From Fidelibacterota bacterium (lineage in GTDB: Bacteria; Pseudomonadota; Alphaproteobacteria; Rhodospirillales; Rhodospirillaceae): a stretch of 64,000 nt of DNA. Of the stretch, positions 17,757 through 24,823 are shown piece after piece (positions within the stretch are counted from its first letter, which is position 1; each line of letters starts with the position of its first letter). The notes beneath the pieces are model-generated. The model made no database searches. It was not told the origin of the DNA and was given only the letters and a program-made list of their open reading frames with translations. A program made the position numbers and the translations under genes. The stretch covers positions 62,001 through 126,000 of the forward strand of contig CANJRX010000001.1 in assembly GCA_947476895.1 (NCBI GenBank), written 5' to 3'.

Positions 17757-19760
17757 ATGGGACGATCTCGGGCCTTACCGAGTCCTGGACTACAATGGCA
17801 ACCGGGGCGCTCGCCGAGCTCGGCGCTGTTCGATGATGTCTACTTCAACCGCCACGACGGACTTGCCGAGAGCCGCTATGTGTTCCTGGACGGCTGCGGC
17901 TTACCCGCGGCTTGGCAGAATGGCGATACCTTCACCGTCGCCGAACTGGGTTTCGGCACCGGCCTAAATTTTCTCAGCACCTGGGATTTGTGGCGCAAGA
18001 CCTGCCGACCAAATGCGCGCCTGCACTATATAAGTGTCGAGGGTTATCCGCTAACGCGGAGCGAGATTACCGAGTGCCTCGATCAATGGCCCCAGCTGCG
18101 CGCGCTGACGCGGGGATTGCTCAAGGTCTATCCCCATCCCCAGCCGGGCTTTCACCGCCTCTTTCCAGAAGCCAGCGACGGCGGCGACAGCAATCTCACG
18201 CTGACCTTGTTGTACGGCGAGGTAGCCGAGGTGCTGTCGCAGTTGGAAGCCAACGTGGATGCATGGTTCCTGGATGGGTTTACGCCTGAGAAAAATCCCG
18301 CCATGTGGCGCACGGAGGTGATGACTGAGATCGCGCGCATGTCACACGCCGGCACGCGTCTCGCGAGTTTTAGTGTCGCCGGAGATGTTCGTCGTGGTCT
18401 TGATGCTGCTGGGTTTGAGGTGAGCAAAGCGCCGGGCTTCCGCCACAAACGCGAAACGCTGACGGCTAGGTTTCGCGGCGATAAGTCGCAAGTTCAACCC
18501 ACGTTGCAGCCCTGGTTCACGCGCCCGCCCGCCGCACCCGTTCAGCGCGGGCATGCGGCGATCATTGGCGGCGGAATCGCCGGTACGAGTACCGCGCGCG
18601 CTTTGCAGCGGCGCGGCTGGCGCACGACCATCATCGACAAACGCAGCACCCTCGCCGACGAAGCTTCGGGGAACCCTGCGGGCGTCATGATGCCGCGGCT
18701 GACGGCGGCTGCAAATCTGGACGGACGCTTTTACGCTGCTGCGTGGCGTTTTGCTTTGGATACATTGGAAGAGATCAGCGATGCCGGTTTACCGCTGTAC
18801 CGCGACCGCTGCGGCTTGTTGCAACTCGCCACCGACGATGCTGAAGCCGCGCGTCAAAGCGCTATCGCTGCCGAGGGCCCCTTGCCCGAGCCCCTGCTCT
18901 TCCAAGTCGATGCCAATGAGGCTTCCGATATCGCGGGCTGCAAACTTGCCTATGGCGCATTGTATTTTCCGCAAGGCGGATGGCTGAGGCCCCGTGAGTT
19001 GTGCGCGGCCCTTGCTGCGAATGCCGGGCTTATCCTCGACGTCGACGTCGGCGACCTTCGTCATGACAACGGCATGTGGCAGGTGATCGACACGCAGGGA
19101 CGTATCTGCACGCAGGCCGATGTTGTCGTGCTCGCCAACGCATTAGGTGCTGCGGCTTTGCCCGCGACCCATTGGCTGCCCTTAAAAGCACGGCGCGGGC
19201 AGATCACGCTGGCGCCGCCGACGCCTGAGAGTGCGAAGTTACGCACGGTCCTCACCTACGGCGGCTACATGACGCCGGCGCATCACGGACAGCACTGCAT
19301 CGGTGCGACCTTCGATTGGGTGGACTCCGACGACTTGAATATCGCGCCCGCCGTTGTCGATGAAGATCACGCGCGTAACTTGGCTGAATTGGCGCGCGTG
19401 TTGCCAAGCCTCACGCCGCAAAGCGATGCAACGCTGTTGGGCGGACGCGCAGGCTTACGCTGCACGACGCTCGATCATTTACCGATTGTCGGACCCGTAC
19501 CGCACCACAGCGCTTACTTGCGCGACTTTGCCGAGCTGCGTCACGGCCACCCGTGGGCGCGCTATCCCACGGCGGTGTATCAACCGGGGCTGTATGCGTT
19601 GACGGGATTAGGTGCACGAGGACTGGTGAGCGCACCGCTCGCGGGAGAAATTGTCGCTGCACATATTACGGGAGAGCCGTGGCCCGTTGAGCGCGACTTA
19701 GTCACTGCTCTACACCCGGGGCGGTTCTTGGTGCGGGATTTGAAACGGCGCGAAGCCTAA
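17757..19760 (+). CDS. mnmC: Bifunctional tRNA 5-methylaminomethyl-2-thiouridine biosynthesis protein MnmC
   Basis: 667 residues with two fused enzymes. The N-terminal SAM-dependent methyltransferase (MnmD part, about 1-240) has FDDVYFNRHDGL and the SAM motif ELGFGTGLNF. The C-terminal FAD oxidoreductase (about 260-660) opens with the Rossmann motif IIGGGIAGTSTARAL. Together they convert cmnm5s2U34 to mnm5s2U34 in tRNA wobble positions. I place the start at 17757, with AAGGG five bases upstream. The N-terminus then aligns with E. coli MnmC just before FDDVYF. The frame is open from an ATG at 17712. Confidence 0.9.
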   Translation: MGRSRALPSPGLQWQPGRSPSSALFDDVYFNRHDGLAESRYVFLDGCGLPAAWQNGDTFTVAELGFGTGLNFLSTWDLWRKTCRPNARLHYISVEGYPLTRSEITECLDQWPQLRALTRGLLKVYPHPQPGFHRLFPEASDGGDSNLTLTLLYGEVAEVLSQLEANVDAWFLDGFTPEKNPAMWRTEVMTEIARMSHAGTRLASFSVAGDVRRGLDAAGFEVSKAPGFRHKRETLTARFRGDKSQVQPTLQPWFTRPPAAPVQRGHAAIIGGGIAGTSTARALQRRGWRTTIIDKRSTLADEASGNPAGVMMPRLTAAANLDGRFYAAAWRFALDTLEEISDAGLPLYRDRCGLLQLATDDAEAARQSAIAAEGPLPEPLLFQVDANEASDIAGCKLAYGALYFPQGGWLRPRELCAALAANAGLILDVDVGDLRHDNGMWQVIDTQGRICTQADVVVLANALGAAALPATHWLPLKARRGQITLAPPTPESAKLRTVLTYGGYMTPAHHGQHCIGATFDWVDSDDLNIAPAVVDEDHARNLAELARVLPSLTPQSDATLLGGRAGLRCTTLDHLPIVGPVPHHSAYLRDFAELRHGHPWARYPTAVYQPGLYALTGLGARGLVSAPLAGEIVAAHITGEPWPVERDLVTALHPGRFLVRDLKRREA

Positions 19761-19789
19761 AAGGCTATGGGTATCAGAGGCGCGTTTGG

Positions 19790-19878
19790 GAAATTGAGGT
19801 CAGGACCGAAGTTTCGGGGTCCATCTGCGCGGACGGGCGGGGTCGATGGTTCGGAAAATCGACCCTGACCTCAATTTC
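19790..19878. repeat. Palindromic MITE/REP-like element
   Basis: A perfect 15-bp inverted repeat (GAAATTGAGGTCAGG at 19790-19804, complement at 19864-19878) encloses two smaller hairpins. One is around GACCGAAGTTTCGGGGTC and one pairs GGTCGA with TCGACC. No coding sequence lies inside. The architecture fits a REP/MITE-type element mobilised in trans. No target-site duplication is obvious. Confidence 0.55.
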
Positions 19879-19907
19879 TTTGCCGCAAATTTCGAATTCG
19901 TTTTCAG

Positions 19908-19976
19908 AAAAAAATCTTCTCCCGCTCTACCAGCAAGCCCCGCCGTCAGCGGGTGCTGGGGCCGAGCGGGAGAAGA
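19908..19976 (-). terminator. Strong minus-strand terminator hairpin
   Basis: Perfect 12-bp outer stem (TCTTCTCCCGCT with its complement, 19915-19926 and 19965-19976) plus an inner CCAGCA/TGCTGG and CCCGC/GCGGG stem. On the minus strand it is followed by seven T (19914-19908). No annotated minus-strand gene ends here, which is the main argument for a small RNA. Confidence 0.75.
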
Positions 19977-20106
19977 CGAAACCCTGACGTCACCGGGGTA
20001 GGATTTGACTCGTGGGCAGTGACGATCAAGGCCGGAACAAGGTAAATTCTGAACACGGTCTCGAGGTGAGGCATGTGCCTATGAGGTTGCTACGCTCCTG
20101 TGTTGT

Positions 20107-20123
20107 GTGGGAATAATTCCCAC
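20107..20123. promoter_or_regulatory. Operator-like palindrome A, GTGGGAATAATTCCCAC
   Basis: Perfect 17-bp palindrome centred on 20115, just downstream of the predicted start of the minus-strand transcript. It closely matches palindrome B; the centres are 63 bp apart, six turns of B-DNA. It is a likely binding site for a dimeric regulator. Confidence 0.65.
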
Positions 20124-20133
20124 GGACAACCGT

Positions 20134-20162
20134 AACGTAAGACGTGCATCGGGTCCTGTCAA
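20134..20162 (-). promoter_or_regulatory. Minus-strand sigma70-type promoter between the two palindromes
   Basis: On the minus strand TTGACA (20162-20157) is followed after exactly 17 bp by TACGTT (20139-20134). The -35 is a perfect consensus and the -10 is moderate. Palindrome B lies upstream of the -35 and palindrome A near the predicted start point, a typical repressor arrangement. Confidence 0.5.
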
Positions 20163-20169
20163 CAAAAAA

Positions 20170-20186
20170 GTGGGAATATTTCCCAC
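20170..20186. promoter_or_regulatory. Operator-like palindrome B, GTGGGAATATTTCCCAC
   Basis: Second copy of the motif, with perfect GTGGGAA/TTCCCAC arms and centre at 20178. It lies 25 bp before the DUF6502 start codon, so a bound protein could also block that gene. Confidence 0.65.
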
Positions 20187-20210
20187 GACGTGTCATACAT
20201 ACATATAGAA

Positions 20211-21083
20211 ATGGCAGACCAAACCCCCATTGCGACTACGCCTAAGCCGCTGATCGGCGCCGTGAAGCGGCTGCTGCGGCCGTTGGTGCGTTTGCTGATC
20301 TCAAAGGGTATGGGTTTGCCGGCGCTGACCGAGCTTTTGAAGCAGGTGTATGTAGATGTGGCGCTGACGGAATTTCCGAACGACGGAAAAAAACAAACCG
20401 ACAGCGGCATCAGCATTCTCACAGGCGTTCACCGCAAAGACGTGAAGCGCTTGCGCGCACAGAAAGACAAAGGCCCCACGACACCGCGCAGCGTTAGCAT
20501 CGGCGGACAACTGGTTTCGCGTTGGGTGGGCTCACCTGAGACGACCGATAAAAAAGGCCGCCCCTTGCCGCTACCACGTCAAGCCGAGTCGCCGGGTGCG
20601 CCGTCCTTCGATGCCTTGGTCGCGGGTATTTCCACGGATGTGCGACCTCGCGCTGTGCTGGAAGAGTGGGTGCGGCTCGGAATGGCGCATATCGACAAGG
20701 AAGACCGTGTGGTTTTGAACCATCTCGCCTTCGTGCCCCAAAAAGGTCTTGAAGAGAAAGCATTCTACTTGGGCCGCAACATTCACGATCATATTGCGGC
20801 GGCGACCCACAACTTGCTGGGTGAAGGTAATCCACAGCTGGAGCGGAGCGTACATTACAGTGCACTGACGCCCGAATCGGCGGCGGAATTGGCCGAAGCG
20901 GCGCATAAATCGGGCATGGAGGCTTTGCTCGATATCAACCGCCTGGCCTTGGAGCTCGCCGCTAAAGATAAAGGCAAGGAAAACGCCACCCGACGCGTCA
21001 ATTTCGGCTTATATTTCTACAAGGGTTCGTCGGATTTTAAAAAGTTACGGTTAGAGACTGAATCAGAAGATTCGGACGCTTAG
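20211..21083 (+). CDS. DUF6502 family protein with HTH-like N-terminus
   Basis: 290 residues, cytoplasmic, of a family without known function. Residues about 15-85 are helical. The segment GISILTGVHRKDVKRLRAQ looks like a helix-turn-helix recognition region, suggesting DNA binding (my inference). The C-terminal half (about 110-290) is mostly helical with charged surfaces and ends acidic (LETESEDSDA). The ATG at 20211 starts MADQTPIATTPK. A GTG at 20190 would run through palindrome B's flank and is less likely. The ribosome-binding site is weak. The DUF5666 lipoprotein gene follows after 33 bp, so the two are probably one operon. Confidence 0.7.
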   Translation: MADQTPIATTPKPLIGAVKRLLRPLVRLLISKGMGLPALTELLKQVYVDVALTEFPNDGKKQTDSGISILTGVHRKDVKRLRAQKDKGPTTPRSVSIGGQLVSRWVGSPETTDKKGRPLPLPRQAESPGAPSFDALVAGISTDVRPRAVLEEWVRLGMAHIDKEDRVVLNHLAFVPQKGLEEKAFYLGRNIHDHIAAATHNLLGEGNPQLERSVHYSALTPESAAELAEAAHKSGMEALLDINRLALELAAKDKGKENATRRVNFGLYFYKGSSDFKKLRLETESEDSDA

Positions 21084-21116
21084 AGGCTGTCAAACGGCAA
21101 CCGGTTAACAGGGACG

Positions 21117-22283
21117 ATGAGCAGGGGTTTGCGAAACTGGCTAGACGTCACAACGCTGCGCGCATGCGCGGCGGCTGTAGCGCTGTCTTTGCTTGCAGCC
21201 TGCGCGACTGGACCGGCGCCCACCACTCTCGCAAAGGCCGATCCGAAAAACGGCGACGGTCTTGGCGGCACCGGGATCTTGGCATCCAACACGCGCGGTG
21301 ACGGCATTGGCGGCACCGGTATTCGCGGCACCATCACCGGCTTCGGTTCGATCCTGGTCAACGGCTTGAAGCTGGACTTCGATCATAAGACGACGGTTGT
21401 CAGCGACGGCAAGCCCGTGACGCTGGAAGCTTTGCGTGTCGGTCAGGTCGTGCAGGGCGTTGCCCGCACCGACGGCGGCAAGCTCAGTCTCGCCAGCCTT
21501 GAAATTCAACATGCGGTCTCAGGCCCTGTAAGCGCCATCGACCACACCACAGAAACGCTGACGGTGCTGGGCCAGAAAGTGCGTTTGAACCTGGCCGGCG
21601 ACAGCGCTGCCATTGCCGCATTCAAAACGCTGCAGGCCGGCGACATCGTCAACGTCTCGGGTCTGCGTCAGGCTGACGGCACCATCGTCGCCACGCGCGT
21701 CGATCAAACCGATCACGACGACCGCGTCATCGTGCGCGGCACCGCAACGTCTGCTAACGCCACCACGGTGCGTGTCGGCGATATTGAAATCCAAATGCCG
21801 GCCGGCACTGCGCCGCTTCAGGCGGGTGCGCGTGTGTTCGCACAAGGCCGCATGATCAACGGAAAGTTCGTGCCCGATGTCGTGAGCTATGGCGCGCCGC
21901 TCGCCTTTGGCGATGACGTGAAGGATGTCTCGATTGAGGCTTATGCGCCCGGCGCTGCCGGCGCGGGCCCGCTTGTGATCGACGGCGTCAGCGTTGGCGG
22001 TGCGGCCCTGCCCGCCGGAACGGTCGTCAATGATCGCGTGATCGTCACCGGCCAGATCGCAGGGCCCACGTCGATCACCGCCACGAACATCGCCACAGCG
22101 CGCACGGTCGTGACGATCAACGCCGCGCGCGGCTCAGTCCGCCCTGCCGCCATCCGCCCTGAAGGCGGACGCCCCGAGCGCGTTGCGCCGCGCCCGAAAA
22201 TTGAACGTCCGCAAGCTGTGAAGCCCGAAGTCCCGACGTCGCGCCCCGGCGTTGAGCGCCCGCAGGGCGTCCCAATGGTCTAA
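21117..22283 (+). CDS. DUF5666 domain lipoprotein
   Basis: 388 residues. The signal peptide ends in a lipobox, LSLLAAC (Cys at about residue 29), so the protein is probably lipid-anchored. Two glycine-rich copies of GDGLGGTGI and GDGIGGTGI follow (about 46-70). Then come several repeated small beta-barrel units typical of DUF5666, such as GTITGFGSILVNGLKLDF, SGPVSAIDHTTETLTVLG and VIVRGTATSANATTVRVGDIEI. The C-terminus is Pro/Arg rich and repetitive (about 345-388), possibly a cell-wall-binding or flexible tail. The function is unknown. It is coupled with the DUF6502 gene and ends at a strong terminator. Confidence 0.75.
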   Translation: MSRGLRNWLDVTTLRACAAAVALSLLAACATGPAPTTLAKADPKNGDGLGGTGILASNTRGDGIGGTGIRGTITGFGSILVNGLKLDFDHKTTVVSDGKPVTLEALRVGQVVQGVARTDGGKLSLASLEIQHAVSGPVSAIDHTTETLTVLGQKVRLNLAGDSAAIAAFKTLQAGDIVNVSGLRQADGTIVATRVDQTDHDDRVIVRGTATSANATTVRVGDIEIQMPAGTAPLQAGARVFAQGRMINGKFVPDVVSYGAPLAFGDDVKDVSIEAYAPGAAGAGPLVIDGVSVGGAALPAGTVVNDRVIVTGQIAGPTSITATNIATARTVVTINAARGSVRPAAIRPEGGRPERVAPRPKIERPQAVKPEVPTSRPGVERPQGVPMV

Positions 22284-22335
22284 GCGGGCCGATGGTCTAA
22301 GCGACTCTCTTCGAAATTTCTGAAGTGCAAAAAGA

Positions 22336-22373
22336 TTTGGGGCGGCCGAATAAACGGCCGCCCCAAAGTTTTT
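22336..22373. terminator. Bidirectional terminator between DUF5666 and porin genes
   Basis: A 13-bp perfect stem (TTTGGGGCGGCCG and complement) with a 6-nt loop. T-rich runs lie on both sides, serving the convergent DUF5666 and TorF-like genes. Confidence 0.9.
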
Positions 22374-22406
22374 AGCTCTTAGTTTTTTAGCTTGGTTTTT
22401 TTAGTC

Positions 22407-23120
22407 TTAGAACGCGCGGCTGAACTTCACGACGAACTTGTCGTCGGCGAGGTTGCCGAGGAAGCTGACGTCCGAGTCATAGTAGCGAGCATCGACATCG
22501 AACCAGTCGTAGACCTTCAAGGTCGCGCCGACGTTCCAGTCGGTTTGATCTTTGAAGCCGTTCGTGAGCATCCAGTAGCCGACGCCGCCGCTGACGCTGA
22601 ACATGTCCGCAACCGGGATACCGAACGACAGGTTGGTGTAGGTCGCATCGCCGGTGTTGCCGAAATTCTCAGGCGTGTAGGCGACATAAGCGGTCAGCGA
22701 GGCCATGCCGAAGTCGTAACCGGCTTTGCCGTAAACTTCCCACAGATTGTAGTTCGCAGCGCTCGGGGCGCCCGGATACCAGTAGTAGGTGAAGCCGACG
22801 TCATACGAGAAATTTTCGACTTTGCCGCCGTAGCCGGCGTAAAGGTCGAGTTCGGTGGTGGCGAGGTTGCCGTCGTTGAAATTGACCGAAGACGCCCAGG
22901 TGCCGGCGTGGAAGCCCATGCCGGTGTCCCAATCAAGACCGCCCTGAACGGCGGCGTTGTTGGTGGTCTGCGTGACGCCGCGGAAGATGTAATTGTTGGT
23001 GATCGCGATGTTGCCGGTCACGGTGCCGGGAAGCGGATTGGAGCTTTCTTCGGCTAACGCGACGAACGGCGTGAGGCTCATCGCAGCGGCGAATACCGCG
23101 GTCTTGGCTGACATTTTCAC
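22407..23120 (-). CDS. TorF family putative porin
   Basis: 237 residues with a signal peptide ending in FVALAEE. It is a beta-barrel outer-membrane protein rich in alternating aromatic residues. The start of the mature part, TGNIAITNNYIFRGVTQT, is the hallmark of the TIGR02001/TorF family. The terminal residue is Phe, as expected for BamA-dependent insertion. The GTG at 23120 (VKMSAKTAV) is preferred to the ATG at 23114 because AGGAGA lies seven bases before the GTG. It is expected to form a channel of unknown specificity. Confidence 0.85.
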   Translation of the reverse strand: MKMSAKTAVFAAAMSLTPFVALAEESSNPLPGTVTGNIAITNNYIFRGVTQTTNNAAVQGGLDWDTGMGFHAGTWASSVNFNDGNLATTELDLYAGYGGKVENFSYDVGFTYYWYPGAPSAANYNLWEVYGKAGYDFGMASLTAYVAYTPENFGNTGDATYTNLSFGIPVADMFSVSGGVGYWMLTNGFKDQTDWNVGATLKVYDWFDVDARYYDSDVSFLGNLADDKFVVKFSRAF

Positions 23121-23362
23121 GTAATAGTCTCCTATGATTTTTTTAAAATGGCACGGCACAAACAAAAGAAGCCGCTCATTTCTGCTGCGCTTTTATGACA
23201 TCGCAGCGCAGCAGATATACCTACCGCATTGCGTCATATCTAGAGATAGATGAAGCCCGGGAGACGTTCAGCCTGCGAGTGTTGCAGCGGGGACACGATA
23301 TAAGCTGATACCCACATTAAATAAAATGGCTCTGTTGCATGAGGGCAACAATGCCGGGTGGG

Positions 23363-24151
23363 TTAACGCCAGTGGTAGGTCACGACCATGCCGCCGCCGG
23401 CCGACGGGCTATTGGGTGAAAAACCGGCCACCGCATAGGTATTGAGCGACCAGTTATCGTTAAAGCGGACGTTGACGTAGGCCGTGCCTTCTTGGGGCGA
23501 GGCGGCGGCCTTAATGGCGGCTTGGCGCACATCGTAATAAAGGCCGGTCGTGACCATTTGAGACCAGGTGTACTGAAGGCCCACCGTCCCGAAGACCACG
23601 TTGCGCAACGCGAATCCGTCGGGCCGCCCGGTAAAGCGGTAGCCCAAACTGACGAAGGGCATGAAATCGCCCAGGCTCTTGGCGACGTCGATTTGGACGG
23701 CCCCGTCCCAGGCGCCGGTGCCCAGGCCCTTGCTGAAACTGGCGGTGGGGATTTTGACCCGGCCGGTCAGGTCTACAAACAGACCGTAGGTATAAAGGGA
23801 CTCGACCGCGTAGGTGCCAGAGAGACTGATATCGCCCACACCCGAAGCAGCACCCGAACTTCGCACGCCGGTCGTGCCTTCAGCACTGCCGTCCAACAAC
23901 ATGGCCGGGCCCGAAACACGAACCCACGGCACCACGGCTTTCAAGGTCCACGGGCCTTTGGCGGCTTGAAGGGTGACGGGGAGGTAAAGGATCTCGGTGC
24001 GTTTGGCTGCGCCGTAGTAACCCGAACTAAAATCAAAGCCGGAGCTCGCACGAAACTGCCAGAACGCGTCGGCGAAAGAGTCTTGGGCGTGCGCAAAGGC
24101 CGGACACCCCGCCGCCAACGCTACCGTCATGATGCCTGAGTAAAAACGCAT
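23363..24151 (-). CDS. Outer-membrane beta-barrel protein (transporter/MetA-pathway-like)
   Basis: 262 residues with a signal peptide (cleavage after AFAHA). The rest is strand-rich with many Gly and aromatic residues: SGFDFSSGYYG, YLPVTLQAAKGPWTLKAVVPWVRVSG, GVGDISLSGTYAV. This resembles the phenol-degradation MetA-like transporter family. The C-terminus TYHWR is less standard for a BamA signal. The ATG at 24151 lacks a clear ribosome-binding site, and upstream in-frame starts would run into the brnTA promoter region. The function is not assignable beyond outer membrane. Confidence 0.6.
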   Translation of the reverse strand: MRFYSGIMTVALAAGCPAFAHAQDSFADAFWQFRASSGFDFSSGYYGAAKRTEILYLPVTLQAAKGPWTLKAVVPWVRVSGPAMLLDGSAEGTTGVRSSGAASGVGDISLSGTYAVESLYTYGLFVDLTGRVKIPTASFSKGLGTGAWDGAVQIDVAKSLGDFMPFVSLGYRFTGRPDGFALRNVVFGTVGLQYTWSQMVTTGLYYDVRQAAIKAAASPQEGTAYVNVRFNDNWSLNTYAVAGFSPNSPSAGGGMVVTYHWR

Positions 24152-24198
24152 GGGGGATAGTAACAAACCTTTCAATCCGCACCAGCGTGACAAACGTA

Positions 24199-24227
24199 TT
24201 GACATACATACAATATGTATATACATA
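24199..24227 (+). promoter_or_regulatory. brnTA promoter with embedded operator palindrome
   Basis: TTGACA at 24199-24204 and TACATA at 24222-24227 are spaced by 17 bp. The spacer holds a perfect inverted repeat ATACATA-CAA-TATGTAT (24204-24220). BrnTA operons are autorepressed by the antitoxin complex, so this is the expected operator position. Confidence 0.65.
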
Positions 24228-24281
24228 ATCGACAGAGGCGGCACATTAGGCTTGGCACACATTTTAGTGTGGAGTATTCCT

Positions 24282-24563
24282 GTGGGCCCCTTCGAATGGG
24301 ATGCGCGCAAAAGCGCGTCCAATCTGGACAAACATGGCATCGATTTCGATGACGCTATCGGAATCTTTGACGGGTATTATTTTGAGTACTCCTCAACCAG
24401 AAACGAAGAGGAGCGTTATGTCGCCGTAGGAGAGATTGAAGGCGTGGTTCTCGCCGTGGTTTATAGCGCGCGAGGAGAGACACGTCGCATCATCTCCGCG
24501 AGACGCGCGAGAACCAATGAAGAAAGAGCCTATTATAAAGCGCTTGGGCGGAATCCGTCGTAA
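24282..24563 (+). CDS. brnT: BrnT family ribonuclease toxin
   Basis: 93 residues of the BrnT RelE-fold toxins. The diagnostic N-terminus FEWDARKSASNLDKHGIDFDDA is followed by EERYVAVGEIEG and the C-terminal RRIISARRARTNEERAYY, whose Arg and Tyr residues belong to the RNase site. It cleaves RNA to slow growth when free of BrnA. The frame is open from 24150. I place the start at GTG 24282, with GGAG eight bases upstream and the family's usual N-terminus immediately after. It overlaps brnA by 47 bp. Confidence 0.88.
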   Translation: MGPFEWDARKSASNLDKHGIDFDDAIGIFDGYYFEYSSTRNEEERYVAVGEIEGVVLAVVYSARGETRRIISARRARTNEERAYYKALGRNPS

Positions 24564-24816
24564 AGGTAAGACGGATTGGAAGCGTGTACGCGCGTTGTCG
24601 GACGAAGGCATTAGCGCCGCCGTGCGCAATGATCCCGATACAGAACTTCTCCCGAAGGATTTCTGGAAGAAAGCTAAAGTTCGGGCACCCGAGTCAAAGG
24701 TTGCAATCAGCTTGCGCCTTGACCGTGAGGTGCTGGAGTACTTCAAATCCGGGGGCGCAAAATATCAGACGCGCATGAATGCTGTTCTGCGCAGCTATAT
24801 GCAGCACAAGAAGTGA
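24517..24816 (+). CDS. brnA: BrnA family antitoxin
   Basis: 99 residues. It has an N-terminal toxin-binding region (KTDWKRVRALSDEGISAAV) and a C-terminal ribbon-helix-helix DNA-binding domain with ISLRLDREVLEYF and YQTRMNAVLRSYM. It neutralises BrnT and represses the operon. The ATG at 24517 lies inside brnT, the usual overlapping arrangement. It is about 10 residues longer than many BrnA proteins at the N-terminus. Confidence 0.88.
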   Translation: MKKEPIIKRLGGIRRKGKTDWKRVRALSDEGISAAVRNDPDTELLPKDFWKKAKVRAPESKVAISLRLDREVLEYFKSGGAKYQTRMNAVLRSYMQHKK

Positions 24817-24823
24817 TGGCCCG

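Larger units (their letters stand above)
19908..20127 (-). ncRNA. Candidate minus-strand small RNA divergent from the DUF6502 gene
   Basis: On the minus strand there is a good sigma70-type promoter (20162-20134), then about 220 nt without a credible reading frame, then a strong hairpin and seven T. The interior can form a stem CGTCAC/GTGACG at about 20024-19988. I see no 6S, SRP RNA, tmRNA or RNase P signature, so the identity is unknown. The existence of the transcript is inferred from promoter and terminator alone. Confidence 0.4.

Noticed and set aside
19908-20127. Identity of the candidate RNA as 6S, SRP RNA, tmRNA or RNase P
   Set aside because: No GGAAGGAAGCAG-type SRP loop, no tag-peptide frame, no RNase P core, and no long closing stem as in 6S RNA.
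23218-23362. Short palindromes (TATCTAGAGATA, GTTGC/GCAAC) upstream of the TorF porin gene
   Set aside because: Arms of five bases in an AT-rich stretch are expected by chance; no supporting promoter layout.
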